A stretch of 29,449 nt of DNA from a virus. The notes beneath the pieces are model-generated. The model searched no databases. It was given only the letters and a program-made list of their open reading frames with translations, and was not told the DNA's origin. Positions 1 to 8,379 of this stretch are shown here, in pieces. How positions within the stretch are numbered: the stretch's first letter is position 1; each line of letters begins with the position of its first letter. Made by a program: the position numbers and the translations under genes. The stretch covers positions 1 through 29,449 of the IMG/VR virus record IMGVR_UViG_3300047383_000519; one strand, given 5' to 3'.

Positions 1-933
1 AGTACATATGCCTATTCAGCATCTAATGCTGGTCATCCGTCTTTCCCAGGTCATAATGCTGCTATCGATAAGTATGCATTTGCTGGTGGTAGTAATGCTA
101 CGGATGCTGGAGATCTAACCGTAGCAAGGACGATGTTTGCTGCACAAGCTAGTGCTTCAGACTATGGTTATGCCTTAGGGGGTTTCAATCCTAATGGGCC
201 ACAGGCTGACGCTAAAACACGTATCGACAGATTTCCTTTTGCTAGTGACGGTGATGCTACAGATGTGGGTACTCTTACAGTTCAAACATATGACGGCGTT
301 AACGGTAATGTTCAAACAGCTGATCATGGCTATATTGGAAAGACATATGATTTTCCAACATCACCTGGATCAGCATATTACAAATATTCTTTTAGCTCCT
401 CTATATCTCTATCGGGTGGTGGTACCTTTACAGCCAGTAATTATACAAATTATTTTGCATCGTCTGGTAATAGTAGTACTACTCACGGCTATATTAATGC
501 TGGTAGTGTATACCCTGTCAGCGGAGGTTTTCAACCAAGTAATATGATTGAAAAATTTCCGTTTGCATCAGAGGGGGACACCACTGATGTAGGAGATTTG
601 ACGGTAGGCCGGTATAGGCAAGTAGGAATAAATAGCACAACACACGGATATACTGCAGGAGGAAAAACTCCGAGCGCATCAAACGTTATTGATAAGTTTC
701 CGTTTGCGTCAGATGGTAATGCAACAGATGTCGGAGATCTTTTATCTGGGTGGCATAGAGGAGGAGGTGCAGCTGAAACAGCAGCAGGATACATATTAGG
801 CGGTTATGGTACACCTTACCACAATTATAAAACTGTTATTCAATCATTCCCATTTGCCAGTGATGCTAATTCAACTAATACCAATGACACTTTAATTACC
901 GGTGGTTTTTATACTAAAGGGTTTCAAGTTTAA
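1..933 (+). CDS. Kelch-like six-blade tail protein, 5' end outside window
   Basis: The reading frame is open from base 1 and ends at TAA 931-933, so the N-terminus lies outside the window. The 310 visible residues contain six copies of a unit of about 45-50 residues: a Gly/Tyr-rich turn (GY..GG), then a strand like IDKFPFASDGNATDVGDL, then a Ser/Thr-rich link often ending in THGY. This is the pattern of a kelch-type beta-propeller with one unit per blade. Three paralogs lie downstream at 946, 2103 and 6858. Such proteins in marine T4-like phages are usually annotated as virion or tail-fibre proteins. A receptor-binding or adhesin role is inference from the family and the late structural context. 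Because six blades are already visible, the missing part is probably only the N-terminal attachment domain. Confidence 0.8.
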   Translation, partial: STYAYSASNAGHPSFPGHNAAIDKYAFAGGSNATDAGDLTVARTMFAAQASASDYGYALGGFNPNGPQADAKTRIDRFPFASDGDATDVGTLTVQTYDGVNGNVQTADHGYIGKTYDFPTSPGSAYYKYSFSSSISLSGGGTFTASNYTNYFASSGNSSTTHGYINAGSVYPVSGGFQPSNMIEKFPFASEGDTTDVGDLTVGRYRQVGINSTTHGYTAGGKTPSASNVIDKFPFASDGNATDVGDLLSGWHRGGGAAETAAGYILGGYGTPYHNYKTVIQSFPFASDANSTNTNDTLITGGFYTKGFQV

Positions 934-945
934 GGATATAAAACA

Positions 946-2091
946 ATGGCAGCTACAGATATTAAAAGTGTATTAGAGCTTCTTAGAGCAAAAGTTCATA
1001 GTGCTGACAGTTCAACATCTTTAGATGACTTGAACAATATGGTCAAAGCGGCACAGTTAGCTCATACACCAATGGTTCGTCACTACGATAGTGATGGATT
1101 GTTACCTACTGCCACATCTTCAGAAGAACGACTTGCATTCATTACAAGTACTGGCTCTATTAAGATGAACAATGGTCGTAGATGGGAATCTACTACAAGC
1201 ACACCGTCTGGTGGTGGCAGTAGCTTCACGATGTTAGGTTCTTCTTATGGTTATGCTGCAGGCTCAATGCCGCCAAGTAATCGAATAGAAAGATATTCCT
1301 TTGTTTCAGATGGTAATGCTACTGATGTTGGAGATATGATATCCTCACGGAAACAGCCGGCTGGGTTATCTAGTTCAGATGCTGGATATAGAATTTCATC
1401 CGGCAATTCAACAGGTCAACTTACTTCTGAAAAAATGCTTTTTGCATCAGAAGCTTCTTCATCGACTTCTGCTGTAACAGCTAATCGCTCCGGCACGGCT
1501 TCACTACATTCAGCAGACTATGGCTGGTTAGCAGGTAACGGAACCGAGATTACAAAGTATGCATACACTGCAGACACCTTTTCAGCAGAGACTCCGACGC
1601 TAGCTGGAACCTCATATAATATGACTGGAGCATCTTCTGGCACAGCTGGATATGCAATGGGTGGATATCCATTTCCGGGTTCTTTAGGAGGAAATGCAAT
1701 ACAAAAGTTTCCATTTGCTAGCGAGGCCGTAACAGAGTCTGGTCATCTATTACAATCGGTTTTCAGAGGTGCCGGCACCTCTTCTGAAACAGATGGCTAT
1801 CATGCAGGCGGGCAAGTCGGGCCACCGTGGACATATATAAACGTAATTCAAAAATTTCCATTTTCGTCAGACGGAGATACAACGGATGTGGGTGATTTAG
1901 ATGCAGGTAGATATAAAAGTCATTCTTCGGGTAATCAAAGCGCCGCATCTGGTTACGATCACGGGGGCTTGCCGGCGCCGAGTGGGACATCGAACGTAAT
2001 TCAAAAATTTCCATTTTCATCGAATGGAAACGCTACAGATGTCGGCGACTTGGTTACAGCCAGCTATGGCCACGCGAACAATTTTGTGTAA
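946..2091 (+). CDS. Kelch-like six-blade tail protein
   Basis: A protein of 381 residues, started by ATG after an AAGGA ribosome site and 12 bases downstream of the previous paralog. Residues 1-85 form a separate N-terminal domain. It has a helical start with A.SSTS..L....KAA, then a YDSDG.LP segment, and closely resembles the start of the next gene product; it is probably the part held by the virion. Residues from about 95 onward hold six kelch-like blades (for example NVIQKFPFSSDGDTTDVGDL). Blades 2 and 3 are the most degenerate. Two blades near the C-terminus share an exact 26-base stretch. It is likely a tail fibre or adhesin with a six-bladed propeller head. No enzyme motif is seen. Confidence 0.8.
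   Translation: MAATDIKSVLELLRAKVHSADSSTSLDDLNNMVKAAQLAHTPMVRHYDSDGLLPTATSSEERLAFITSTGSIKMNNGRRWESTTSTPSGGGSSFTMLGSSYGYAAGSMPPSNRIERYSFVSDGNATDVGDMISSRKQPAGLSSSDAGYRISSGNSTGQLTSEKMLFASEASSSTSAVTANRSGTASLHSADYGWLAGNGTEITKYAYTADTFSAETPTLAGTSYNMTGASSGTAGYAMGGYPFPGSLGGNAIQKFPFASEAVTESGHLLQSVFRGAGTSSETDGYHAGGQVGPPWTYINVIQKFPFSSDGDTTDVGDLDAGRYKSHSSGNQSAASGYDHGGLPAPSGTSNVIQKFPFSSNGNATDVGDLVTASYGHANNFV
1840..2018 (+). repeat. In-frame 26-bp direct repeat inside propeller gene
   Basis: The 26 bases at 1840-1865 are repeated exactly at 1993-2018, 153 bp (51 codons) apart. Both copies encode the same blade strand, NVIQKFPF plus the following codon. The other blades of this gene use different codons for similar residues, so this pair looks like a recent blade duplication or gene conversion. 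Confidence 0.7.
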
Positions 2092-2102
2092 GGATATAGG
2101 AC

Positions 2103-3257
2103 ATGACAATTAGTTTAACAAATCTTATTGCAGACGTTGAAGCCAAGATTGCTGCTGCTAATAGTTCTACATCTACAGATGAACTATTAAAAATTATTAA
2201 AGCAGCCCGAGCAGCTAACACGATTGCAAACACTTACGATAGCTCAGGCGCAATGCCAGTTGATGCAGCGAATGTAGGTAATGTACTTATGTCTGCTAGT
2301 GATAACTTCTTGTATGTTCTCGATTCTGCTGGTGGTTCATGGTCTTCTATTACTGGATCTGGTGGCGGTGGTAGTAGTAGAACTGCTGGTCAAGGTGCTG
2401 CATTTGGATATGTAATGGGTGGGTACGATGGAGCTACAACAAATGAAATAGGAAAATTTTCACTTACAAGTGGTGCGAATGGCACTGACGCAGGTGATTT
2501 AACAGTCGCAAGATGGGGGATTGGTGGCGCATCATCTGCTACTCATGGTTATGCAGCTGGTGGCTCAGACGCAGGATATCCTATTGATAAATTTGATTTT
2601 GCAACTGATGGAAATGCGACTGACGTTGGTGATCTTACCTATTCAAATAAGCGGGGTGCCTCAACTATGTCATTAACAGATGGTTACACAATGGGAGGCG
2701 AGGATGCAAAGAATGAAATTAATAAGTTTTCATTTGCTTCGGACGGCAATGCAACTGATAGAGGTGATTTAAGCTCAGGAAGACAAGGTGCGGGCGGTTC
2801 ATCTTCTTCTATACACGGTTATACCTCAGGTGGTTCATCAGGGCCATCGCTCATAACGTCTAATAACATCGACAAATTTGCGTTTGCAACAGCAGCAAAT
2901 GCATCGGTTGTAGGTGATTTATCAGAAGCTACGCGTAGAACAGCCGGCGGTATTCAATCAACAACTGCTGGTTATACAGCTGGAGGAGAAAGCGGGCCCT
3001 CTTATATTAATAAAATACAAAAAATTTCATTTACATCTGATGGTAATGCATCAGATGTAGGAGATCTCTTAGCTACTATGGCTTTAGGTGCTGGCGTAAG
3101 CACTACAGCTGAAGGCTATATAGCGGGTGGATATCAACCGGGAGGTGGCGATTATAGTAATACAATTCAAAAGTTTCCCTTTGCTGCAGATGGTAATGCA
3201 ACTGATGTTGCTGATTTATATAATACACCGCAAAGTCATGCAACTGCTGTAGTCTAA
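2103..3257 (+). CDS. Kelch-like six-blade tail protein
   Basis: A protein of 384 residues starting 11 bases after the previous gene. The N-terminal domain (about residues 1-85) shares with its upstream paralog the AK...A.SSTS..L.KIIKAA and YDSSG.MP elements. It then reaches a Gly/Ser linker (GSGGGGSS) before the propeller. Six blades follow at spacings of roughly 46-51 residues, each with a strand such as INKFSFASDGNATDRGDL and a Y..GG turn. The domain order fits a virion-anchored stem followed by a six-bladed propeller head. It is the last gene of the first propeller group; the sulfotransferase follows after a short gap. Substrate or receptor cannot be deduced. Confidence 0.8.
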   Translation: MTISLTNLIADVEAKIAAANSSTSTDELLKIIKAARAANTIANTYDSSGAMPVDAANVGNVLMSASDNFLYVLDSAGGSWSSITGSGGGGSSRTAGQGAAFGYVMGGYDGATTNEIGKFSLTSGANGTDAGDLTVARWGIGGASSATHGYAAGGSDAGYPIDKFDFATDGNATDVGDLTYSNKRGASTMSLTDGYTMGGEDAKNEINKFSFASDGNATDRGDLSSGRQGAGGSSSSIHGYTSGGSSGPSLITSNNIDKFAFATAANASVVGDLSEATRRTAGGIQSTTAGYTAGGESGPSYINKIQKISFTSDGNASDVGDLLATMALGAGVSTTAEGYIAGGYQPGGGDYSNTIQKFPFAADGNATDVADLYNTPQSHATAVV

Positions 3258-3293
3258 TATATAATACTATACAATTACCTTTTGAGATTTATA

Positions 3294-4118
3294 ATGAAAC
3301 AATTGCATTTTTGTAGTGGACTTCCCAGAACTGGTTCTACAGTTTTGATGAATATACTTCAACAAAATCCTAATATCTTTACAACAACAACTGATCCGTT
3401 TCCAGAAATCCTAGACTCTAATATTTTGCAGAAGTCTAGGACTAAAGAAAAGTTTCAGGCTATGTCTGCTAAGCAAGCAGATGAAGCTGTTTACGGAATG
3501 GCAATGGGTGCTACTATTGGTTGGTACGCAGGTCTTACAAAAAAACCTATAGTTATTTCGAAGTCGCGTGAGTGGACACGAATACATCATCTTTTTCCAG
3601 ATTCCAAACATATTGTAATGATTAGAGATTTACGAGATATCGTAGAAAGTTTTGATCGAGTTAACTCAAAGCTAAAGGCTCTTCACACTATTGATAATGA
3701 AGGCAGGAACTATGCTACAATGTGTGAGGACGAAAAATATAATTATCATTTTACGACATTAAATTCCTTTTCTGATCCTTTACACAATTCACTTCCACGA
3801 TATATGGAAATGTTTAATTCAGAAAACGTTAAATTTGTACGATACGAAGATTTTCTTAAAGAGCCAATCTTTATGATTAATCGCATATACGAGGTTCTTG
3901 GTATAGATTCTTACTTCCACGATCTCGAAAATATTCAACAATCAGAAATGTATGAACACGACAATGCATACTTTTTTGAAAAAACAGATCACCGAGTCAA
4001 ACAGCAAATGGTTCCTTGGTCTGAACCTAAGCGTGTACTATCAAATGACTTTCATAACAGAGTTATAGATAACTACGAATGGTTTTATAAAGCATTTTAT
4101 CCAGAGGTTTTATCATGA
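3294..4118 (+). CDS. PAPS-dependent sulfotransferase
   Basis: A protein of 274 residues. I chose ATG 3294 because the protein then begins directly with the first strand of the fold; an in-frame TTG at 3282 would add only four residues. Residues 10-18 (LPRTGSTVL) match the 5'-phosphosulfate-binding loop of sulfotransferases. IRDLRDIVESF around residues 110-120 matches the 3'-phosphate-binding motif, with R111 and a following Ser. Family members move sulfate from PAPS to hydroxyls of sugars, peptides or small molecules; the acceptor here is unknown. The last bases overlap the start of the oxygenase gene (ATGA), so the two are probably translated together. Its place among tail-protein genes suggests, but does not prove, that the acceptor is a virion protein or a host surface glycan. 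Confidence 0.8.
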   Translation: MKQLHFCSGLPRTGSTVLMNILQQNPNIFTTTTDPFPEILDSNILQKSRTKEKFQAMSAKQADEAVYGMAMGATIGWYAGLTKKPIVISKSREWTRIHHLFPDSKHIVMIRDLRDIVESFDRVNSKLKALHTIDNEGRNYATMCEDEKYNYHFTTLNSFSDPLHNSLPRYMEMFNSENVKFVRYEDFLKEPIFMINRIYEVLGIDSYFHDLENIQQSEMYEHDNAYFFEKTDHRVKQQMVPWSEPKRVLSNDFHNRVIDNYEWFYKAFYPEVLS

Positions 4119-5407
4119 GCGCAGCAGAACACTTTAAAGAACAAAAATATATCTATCTTTCGAATGTAGTATCACGTGAGGATTGCAAAGCACTTACGAC
4201 CCATATGTATGGTTTACAAGATGCCGGCAAATTAACAAAAGATCCTCAATGTCCATTATCAGATAGTGTATACGGAGATCCAGTATTTGATACTCTATTG
4301 GAAACTCTGGCAGGTCCGCTATCTAAGCAATTAGGTATTGAGCTTCTACCAGCATACACATACGCTAGAATTTATGCACCAGGTGAAACACTAGTAAAGC
4401 ATAAAGACAGGCCATCGTGCGAAATCTCAGGTACAATGACTCTCGGATTCGATCCTGGTTCTGGTATTTGGCCTATTTACTTCGGCAAAGATGATGATGA
4501 CATCGTGGGTACACCAATTGATATTAATATTGGTGATCTTGTCATGTATCATGGCAATGAGTTAAATCATTGGAGACCTGAATATAAAGGTAAATGGCAA
4601 GTACAAGTATTCTTACATTACGTAGATGCTAATGGTCCACATGCAGATCATGCTTATGATGGGCGCACAAAACTTGGCGTAGACAAGAAAGAAAGCACAT
4701 TACGTAAGTTCGAAGATAAACCAGTAAAGGTAGATCAGCCTAAAAAGCAAGTTGCTACTATTAAACCAGAGATGACATCATCCGTTATTAATGACGGCGT
4801 TATGATTCGTACGTGTGACGATATTTTCCCAGGTGCTGCAACATATCATAGTGGATTTAAACCTGAGCACACATTTAGTCCAGCTGAATGTCAAAAGATT
4901 TTAGATCAAAATAAAAAGTTGTATCCAGTAAAGTCAACTGTAGGTACAGGCGAAGACGGTGGAACCTATGATCCTAAAGTTAGATCTGTTGATACTTACC
5001 ATATTGAGCTAACAGATGAAACGCGGTGGATCTTCGACAAGATTGCTACTGCTGTAGGTGTTGCTAATTCAGAATATTATAAATTTGATCTATTAGGTAT
5101 TACTCATTCTTTACAGCTCTTGCATTACAAGTCTACTGAGAATGGTCATTATGATTGGCATATTGATTGCGGTGAAGGCAATGCTGCTACAAGAAAGATT
5201 TCTCTATCAATTCCACTTACAGAACGTGATGTGTACGAGGGTGGAAATTTAGAGATTAATAATAATGGAAATGAAATGAAAGCTGTTGATGAACAAGGTT
5301 CTATTACCTTCTTCCCCAGTTATTTACTACATCGCGTTTCTCCAGTAACTAAAGGAGAAAGATGGGTTATTGTTGTTTGGGTTCATGGATCCAATCGGTT
5401 TAAATAA
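4115..5407 (+). CDS. Double-domain 2OG-Fe(II) oxygenase (hydroxylase-like)
   Basis: A protein of 430 residues with two predicted double-stranded beta-helix oxygenase domains. The C-terminal domain (about 230-430) is a clear prolyl-4-hydroxylase/PKHD-type 2-oxoglutarate and iron(II) dioxygenase: H349-x-D351 and H406 as iron ligands and R416 to bind 2-oxoglutarate, with GG.LEI and FFPS..LHRV context. The N-terminal domain (about 1-185) has H96-K-D98 and H152 in an NHWRP context, again an HxD...H set, and a GDLVMYHG strand. An acidic/basic linker (about 195-225) joins them. Start ATG overlaps the sulfotransferase stop. Such enzymes hydroxylate proteins or small molecules. The target is unknown. 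The second domain is certain in type; the first is likely. Confidence 0.85.
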   Translation: MSAAEHFKEQKYIYLSNVVSREDCKALTTHMYGLQDAGKLTKDPQCPLSDSVYGDPVFDTLLETLAGPLSKQLGIELLPAYTYARIYAPGETLVKHKDRPSCEISGTMTLGFDPGSGIWPIYFGKDDDDIVGTPIDINIGDLVMYHGNELNHWRPEYKGKWQVQVFLHYVDANGPHADHAYDGRTKLGVDKKESTLRKFEDKPVKVDQPKKQVATIKPEMTSSVINDGVMIRTCDDIFPGAATYHSGFKPEHTFSPAECQKILDQNKKLYPVKSTVGTGEDGGTYDPKVRSVDTYHIELTDETRWIFDKIATAVGVANSEYYKFDLLGITHSLQLLHYKSTENGHYDWHIDCGEGNAATRKISLSIPLTERDVYEGGNLEINNNGNEMKAVDEQGSITFFPSYLLHRVSPVTKGERWVIVVWVHGSNRFK

Positions 5408-5414
5408 TTTTTTA

Positions 5415-5422
5415 TATAAATA
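5415..5422 (+). promoter_or_regulatory. T4-type late promoter (TATAAATA)
   Basis: Exact match to the T4 late promoter box TATAAATA, read by gp55-bound RNA polymerase. With the T4 geometry (box at -13 to -6) transcription would start near 5428. AGGAG (5429-5433) then sits almost at the 5' end of the message and ATG 5439 follows. It probably drives the 5439-8326 genes. Confidence 0.75.
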
Positions 5423-5438
5423 AAGCATAGGAGATATT

Positions 5439-6383
5439 ATGTCGAAGAAAAGTGAAAAAGAAAAGAAATCGACAGAAGTCGCAGTGTTTGAACAGCTTCG
5501 TACTGATTTAGATATCACTCGCGATATTAGTGGCTTTAGTGTATCAATGAGTGATGTCTTTGGTAAGGGATCATTAGCTACTAAAGAAAGTTTTGGAGGT
5601 TTAACCTTTAAGGAAAATTCTGAGAAAGTCGATTTGGCTATTCAGAATACTAATGAATTACAATCTATTTGGAATCATAGTCATACACAATGGATGTGGA
5701 GACATTTGAATTTAAGTTGGTTGTCGCCTATGAAAAATATGAGACAGATCTCAGCTGAGATCTCTCGTAAGAAAGGCGCACTTAATGAAGCCAAATGGAA
5801 ACATGTACAAAATGAAATTAAGATTAAAAAGATTGAAGAAGAGTTATCAAAACCTGAACTCTTAGAATATTGGAGAGAAGTAGATCTAAAAGTAAAGCTG
5901 GCTCAACTTCAAGAAGGACTTGCAGAGAGTTCAACAGCTATTGAAGGTGCTATGAAAGATCTATTGGCACTTAATGAATTGTATGAACAGTTAAAAGAAA
6001 AAGTTTCTGACTTTAGTGAAGAGGATGTTGAAGCTGAAGAAACACAGTCACATATGAAGAGAAGTATTGTGCAGTGTATTCGTGATATTAGACAAAGTGG
6101 TTCTATTACTAAAGGAGAGCAAGAGTATCTTGAGCAGATTGGTATTAATCCAACAAAGATGCAAAACGTTTTGAGGAATTATGTAAAGAGCGAAGCTGAA
6201 CAAGATTCGTGGGATGTTTCAGGTCTTTATACTTTTGTTGATGAAATCGTAGAAGAGCTTGCTAATCGACACAAAGTTGATGAAGTAAGAATGGATCTTC
6301 AAGGATTTAAAAATGAGTATATTGGTTCAATTACGATGGACAAAAAAGTAGCGCTACTAGGTAATTCAACAGGAGAAGAATAA
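5439..6383 (+). CDS. Coiled-coil protein of the head-gene region, unknown function
   Basis: A protein of 314 residues that I do not recognise by function. It starts with a Lys/Glu-rich tail. Residues from about 105 to 200 are long charged helices with heptad-like spacing (AEISRKKGALNEAKWKHVQNEI), likely a coiled coil, followed by an acidic stretch (DFSEEDVEAEE). A tryptophan-rich patch (WNHSHTQWMWRHLNLSW) lies near residues 78-94. It has its own late promoter and an AGGAG site, so it is expressed with virion genes. In related phages the position is between portal gene 20 and gene 67. Structural or assembly role is inference. The stop overlaps the next start (TAATG). Confidence 0.75.
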   Translation: MSKKSEKEKKSTEVAVFEQLRTDLDITRDISGFSVSMSDVFGKGSLATKESFGGLTFKENSEKVDLAIQNTNELQSIWNHSHTQWMWRHLNLSWLSPMKNMRQISAEISRKKGALNEAKWKHVQNEIKIKKIEEELSKPELLEYWREVDLKVKLAQLQEGLAESSTAIEGAMKDLLALNELYEQLKEKVSDFSEEDVEAEETQSHMKRSIVQCIRDIRQSGSITKGEQEYLEQIGINPTKMQNVLRNYVKSEAEQDSWDVSGLYTFVDEIVEELANRHKVDEVRMDLQGFKNEYIGSITMDKKVALLGNSTGEE

Positions 6384-6715
6384 TGCCAGTAATCGAATAT
6401 AAGTTTCAGATTTCTGAAACAGGAAAAAATGTAATCCCAGGCTATGTAGAAGATCGTGGCCATTGGCATAATCCAGCCGATCACACATATGTGGGTTGGG
6501 TAAAGGCTGAAGCTGATCGTGAGTATTGGGTTCCAGATACAATTGAAGAGCTTACAAAAGCTGAAATGGTAACACGTGTACTTGGTATGCATGCTGCTGA
6601 GCCAATGAAAGTTATGGGTGATGATGGTGAGATTTCAGAGGACAACATGACAAATGATCAAGTTACAGCTATGGTTGAAGCTTGGTATGATGCATTTGTG
6701 GCGACTAATAGCTAA
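6383..6715 (+). CDS. Small acidic protein of late operon, unknown function
   Basis: A protein of 110 residues, not recognised. ATG overlaps the stop of the preceding gene (TAATG) and AGGAG lies at 6371-6375, so the start is well supported. The N-terminal half contains an aromatic segment (RGHWHNPADHTYVGWV) and resembles a small beta-rich fold. The C-terminal half is helical and acidic. No membrane segment or catalytic motif is seen. Its place in a late operon suggests a virion or assembly role. Confidence 0.7.
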   Translation: MPVIEYKFQISETGKNVIPGYVEDRGHWHNPADHTYVGWVKAEADREYWVPDTIEELTKAEMVTRVLGMHAAEPMKVMGDDGEISEDNMTNDQVTAMVEAWYDAFVATNS

Positions 6716-6846
6716 TGGAAGAAATGATTGCGAGCAAGCTCGAGGAAATGGAACGATACGAGCTTGTTGAGATTATGAGAAAGTTAATGATGGAAGACAG
6801 TGAGGCCTTTGAAACTCTGAAAGAAATCATAGAAGACCATATTTAA
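6715..6846 (+). CDS. 43-residue acidic helical peptide
   Basis: A short frame starting at ATG 6715, which overlaps the previous stop (TAATG), and ending at TAA 6844-6846, 11 bases before the next gene. The 43 residues are strongly Glu/Met-rich and helical (MEEMIASKLEEMERYELVEI begins it). Tight coupling on both sides and good packing support a real gene. No family is recognised. Confidence 0.6.
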   Translation: MEEMIASKLEEMERYELVEIMRKLMMEDSEAFETLKEIIEDHI

Positions 6847-6857
6847 GGGGATCATCA

Positions 6858-7997
6858 ATGTCTATTAATAGAGATTTAGCTAAAGCACTTGCTGCCGCAG
6901 TTGGCGGTGGTACTATCGATAGTAGTGGTGCACTAGATGCTCCGCCTGGTGTTACTGCTTACGATTATGATTCTTCTGGCGGATTACTTTTAGCAAGTAC
7001 TACTGATCATGGTGATGGATCTTTGCATTGGTTAGGCGAAGTTAACGAACTTTATGTTTGGGACAGTGCAGCTACTAAATATTACTTAGTTGAAAATACT
7101 AAAACCTTAGGTTTAGGTGAAATTGCTCCGACACAAGCTCAAGGATCTACATATGGTTTTGCTACAGGTGGCTTTGCTCCAGGCGGAAACTCAAATAACA
7201 GTATTGGTAGATTTTCATTTGCAAATGAATCAACAACATCATCTATTGGTAATTTAACAGTCGGAAGACAGCTAGGAGGTAGTAACTCCTCTTCTACACA
7301 TGGTTATTATATTGGCGGTTATGTTAGACCAGGATTTGCGACTAGAAATATAATTGATAAGTTTTCCATGGCTTCAACTGGAAATGCTACTGACGTGGGT
7401 GATGATACTGGTACATATTATTATCGTAAAGGCGGTCCATCGGATACTCATGGTTACCATGCTGGAGGTAATTCGCCGGCGCAATCAGACATTATAAGAT
7501 ATTCATTTTCAACTGATGAAAATGCTTCAGACGTCGGTGATCTTGCTCAGACCACAATCCCCCGCGGTTCATTTACAAGTACAACTCATGGTTATGTTTG
7601 TGGCCATGGTATGGATAATCAAGTAGAAAAATTTGCACATTCAACTAGTGTCACTGGAACTTCTGTAGGTGATCTAGACACCTCATCATATGGTGTGGCA
7701 ACAAATGATGCAACGGCTGGTTACTTTTCAACTATGTCTGCTGGCAGTAATATCAAAAAACATTTATTTGCAAGTGATGCGTCAGCTTCAACAGCAGGAA
7801 CTATTAACTCATCAGGTGGTGGCGTATCAGAAATTGCTGTTAGTAGTTCTACAACTGCTGGATATTACATAGGTGCACAGACTAGTAATTATAAAAGTAT
7901 AGAAAAATTTGTGTGGGCAAACGAAGGCTCTACATCAGATGTAGGAGATATGGGTGGTGTTACTGGCCTTAACGAAGGCGATGGGCAACAATATTAA
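6858..7997 (+). CDS. Kelch-like six-blade tail protein, fourth paralog
   Basis: A protein of 379 residues, with AGGGG (6846-6850) before ATG. Residues 1-85 form an N-terminal domain with a YDSSGGLL element and an LYVWDSAATKYYLVEN strand. The first part differs from the upstream paralogs but ends in a similar manner. Six kelch-like blades follow (for example NIIDKFSMASTGNATDVGDD). Two middle blades are degenerate. It is separated from the other three paralogs by the sulfotransferase, the oxygenase and three unknown genes, and lies just upstream of gene 67. It is probably a second type of fibre or a virion decoration. Confidence 0.8.
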   Translation: MSINRDLAKALAAAVGGGTIDSSGALDAPPGVTAYDYDSSGGLLLASTTDHGDGSLHWLGEVNELYVWDSAATKYYLVENTKTLGLGEIAPTQAQGSTYGFATGGFAPGGNSNNSIGRFSFANESTTSSIGNLTVGRQLGGSNSSSTHGYYIGGYVRPGFATRNIIDKFSMASTGNATDVGDDTGTYYYRKGGPSDTHGYHAGGNSPAQSDIIRYSFSTDENASDVGDLAQTTIPRGSFTSTTHGYVCGHGMDNQVEKFAHSTSVTGTSVGDLDTSSYGVATNDATAGYFSTMSAGSNIKKHLFASDASASTAGTINSSGGGVSEIAVSSSTTAGYYIGAQTSNYKSIEKFVWANEGSTSDVGDMGGVTGLNEGDGQQY

Positions 7998-8011
7998 AAA
8001 GGTAAAAAATT

Positions 8012-8326
8012 ATGAGTGAACTTACAAAAGACTTAATTCAGAATGCTCTTGATCAAGACTTCAATAAAGCTAATCAAGTGTTTGACACTATGATGAATGA
8101 CAAGATGGCTGATCTATTAGATCAGGCTAAAGTTGCATTAGCGGGGCAAATGTTCAATGGAGAAGAACCAGAAGACGAACAACTCGATCTCGACTTTGAG
8201 TCAGACGATGATGACAGAGCTGATGAAGAAGCCGATGCCGAAGATAGTGAAGAGTATGAATCTGACGATGAGGCAGAGGTCGGCGATGAAGCGGAAGAAG
8301 AATATGAAGAAGATGTTGACAGCTAA
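8012..8326 (+). CDS. 67: Prohead core protein, gp67-like
   Basis: A protein of 104 residues with the composition and layout of T4 gp67. An N-terminal helical half (residues 1-47) ends in QMFNGEEPEDEQ, followed by an almost purely acidic tail of about 55 residues. T4 gp67 is a scaffold core component that gp21 cuts into internal peptides. The position, two genes before the gp21 protease, is that of T4 gene 67. It is somewhat longer than T4 gp67 (about 80 residues). The start is ATG 8012 after AAAGG. Confidence 0.8.
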   Translation: MSELTKDLIQNALDQDFNKANQVFDTMMNDKMADLLDQAKVALAGQMFNGEEPEDEQLDLDFESDDDDRADEEADAEDSEEYESDDEAEVGDEAEEEYEEDVDS

Positions 8327-8355
8327 ATATTAATATGAGTAGAAAATAATAAAAT

Positions 8356-8363
8356 TATAAATA
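8356..8363 (+). promoter_or_regulatory. T4-type late promoter (TATAAATA)
   Basis: Exact TATAAATA in the 53-base gap after gene 67. Predicted start near 8369 leaves an 11-base leader with GAAGAG before ATG 8380. This is the same short-leader geometry as at 5415. It would drive 68-21-22-23. Confidence 0.75.
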
Positions 8364-8379
8364 ATAGCAAAGAAGAGTA

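Noticed and set aside
1-3257. Template/variable repeat pairs of a diversity-generating retroelement in the propeller genes
   Set aside because: No reverse transcriptase is present and the repeats are protein-level blades with scattered codon differences, not an A-biased variable repeat with a template copy.
3260-3265. TATAAT before the sulfotransferase gene
   Set aside because: No TGTACA or TTGACA at the right distance (CATGCA instead), and the gap is only 36 bases in an otherwise continuous operon.
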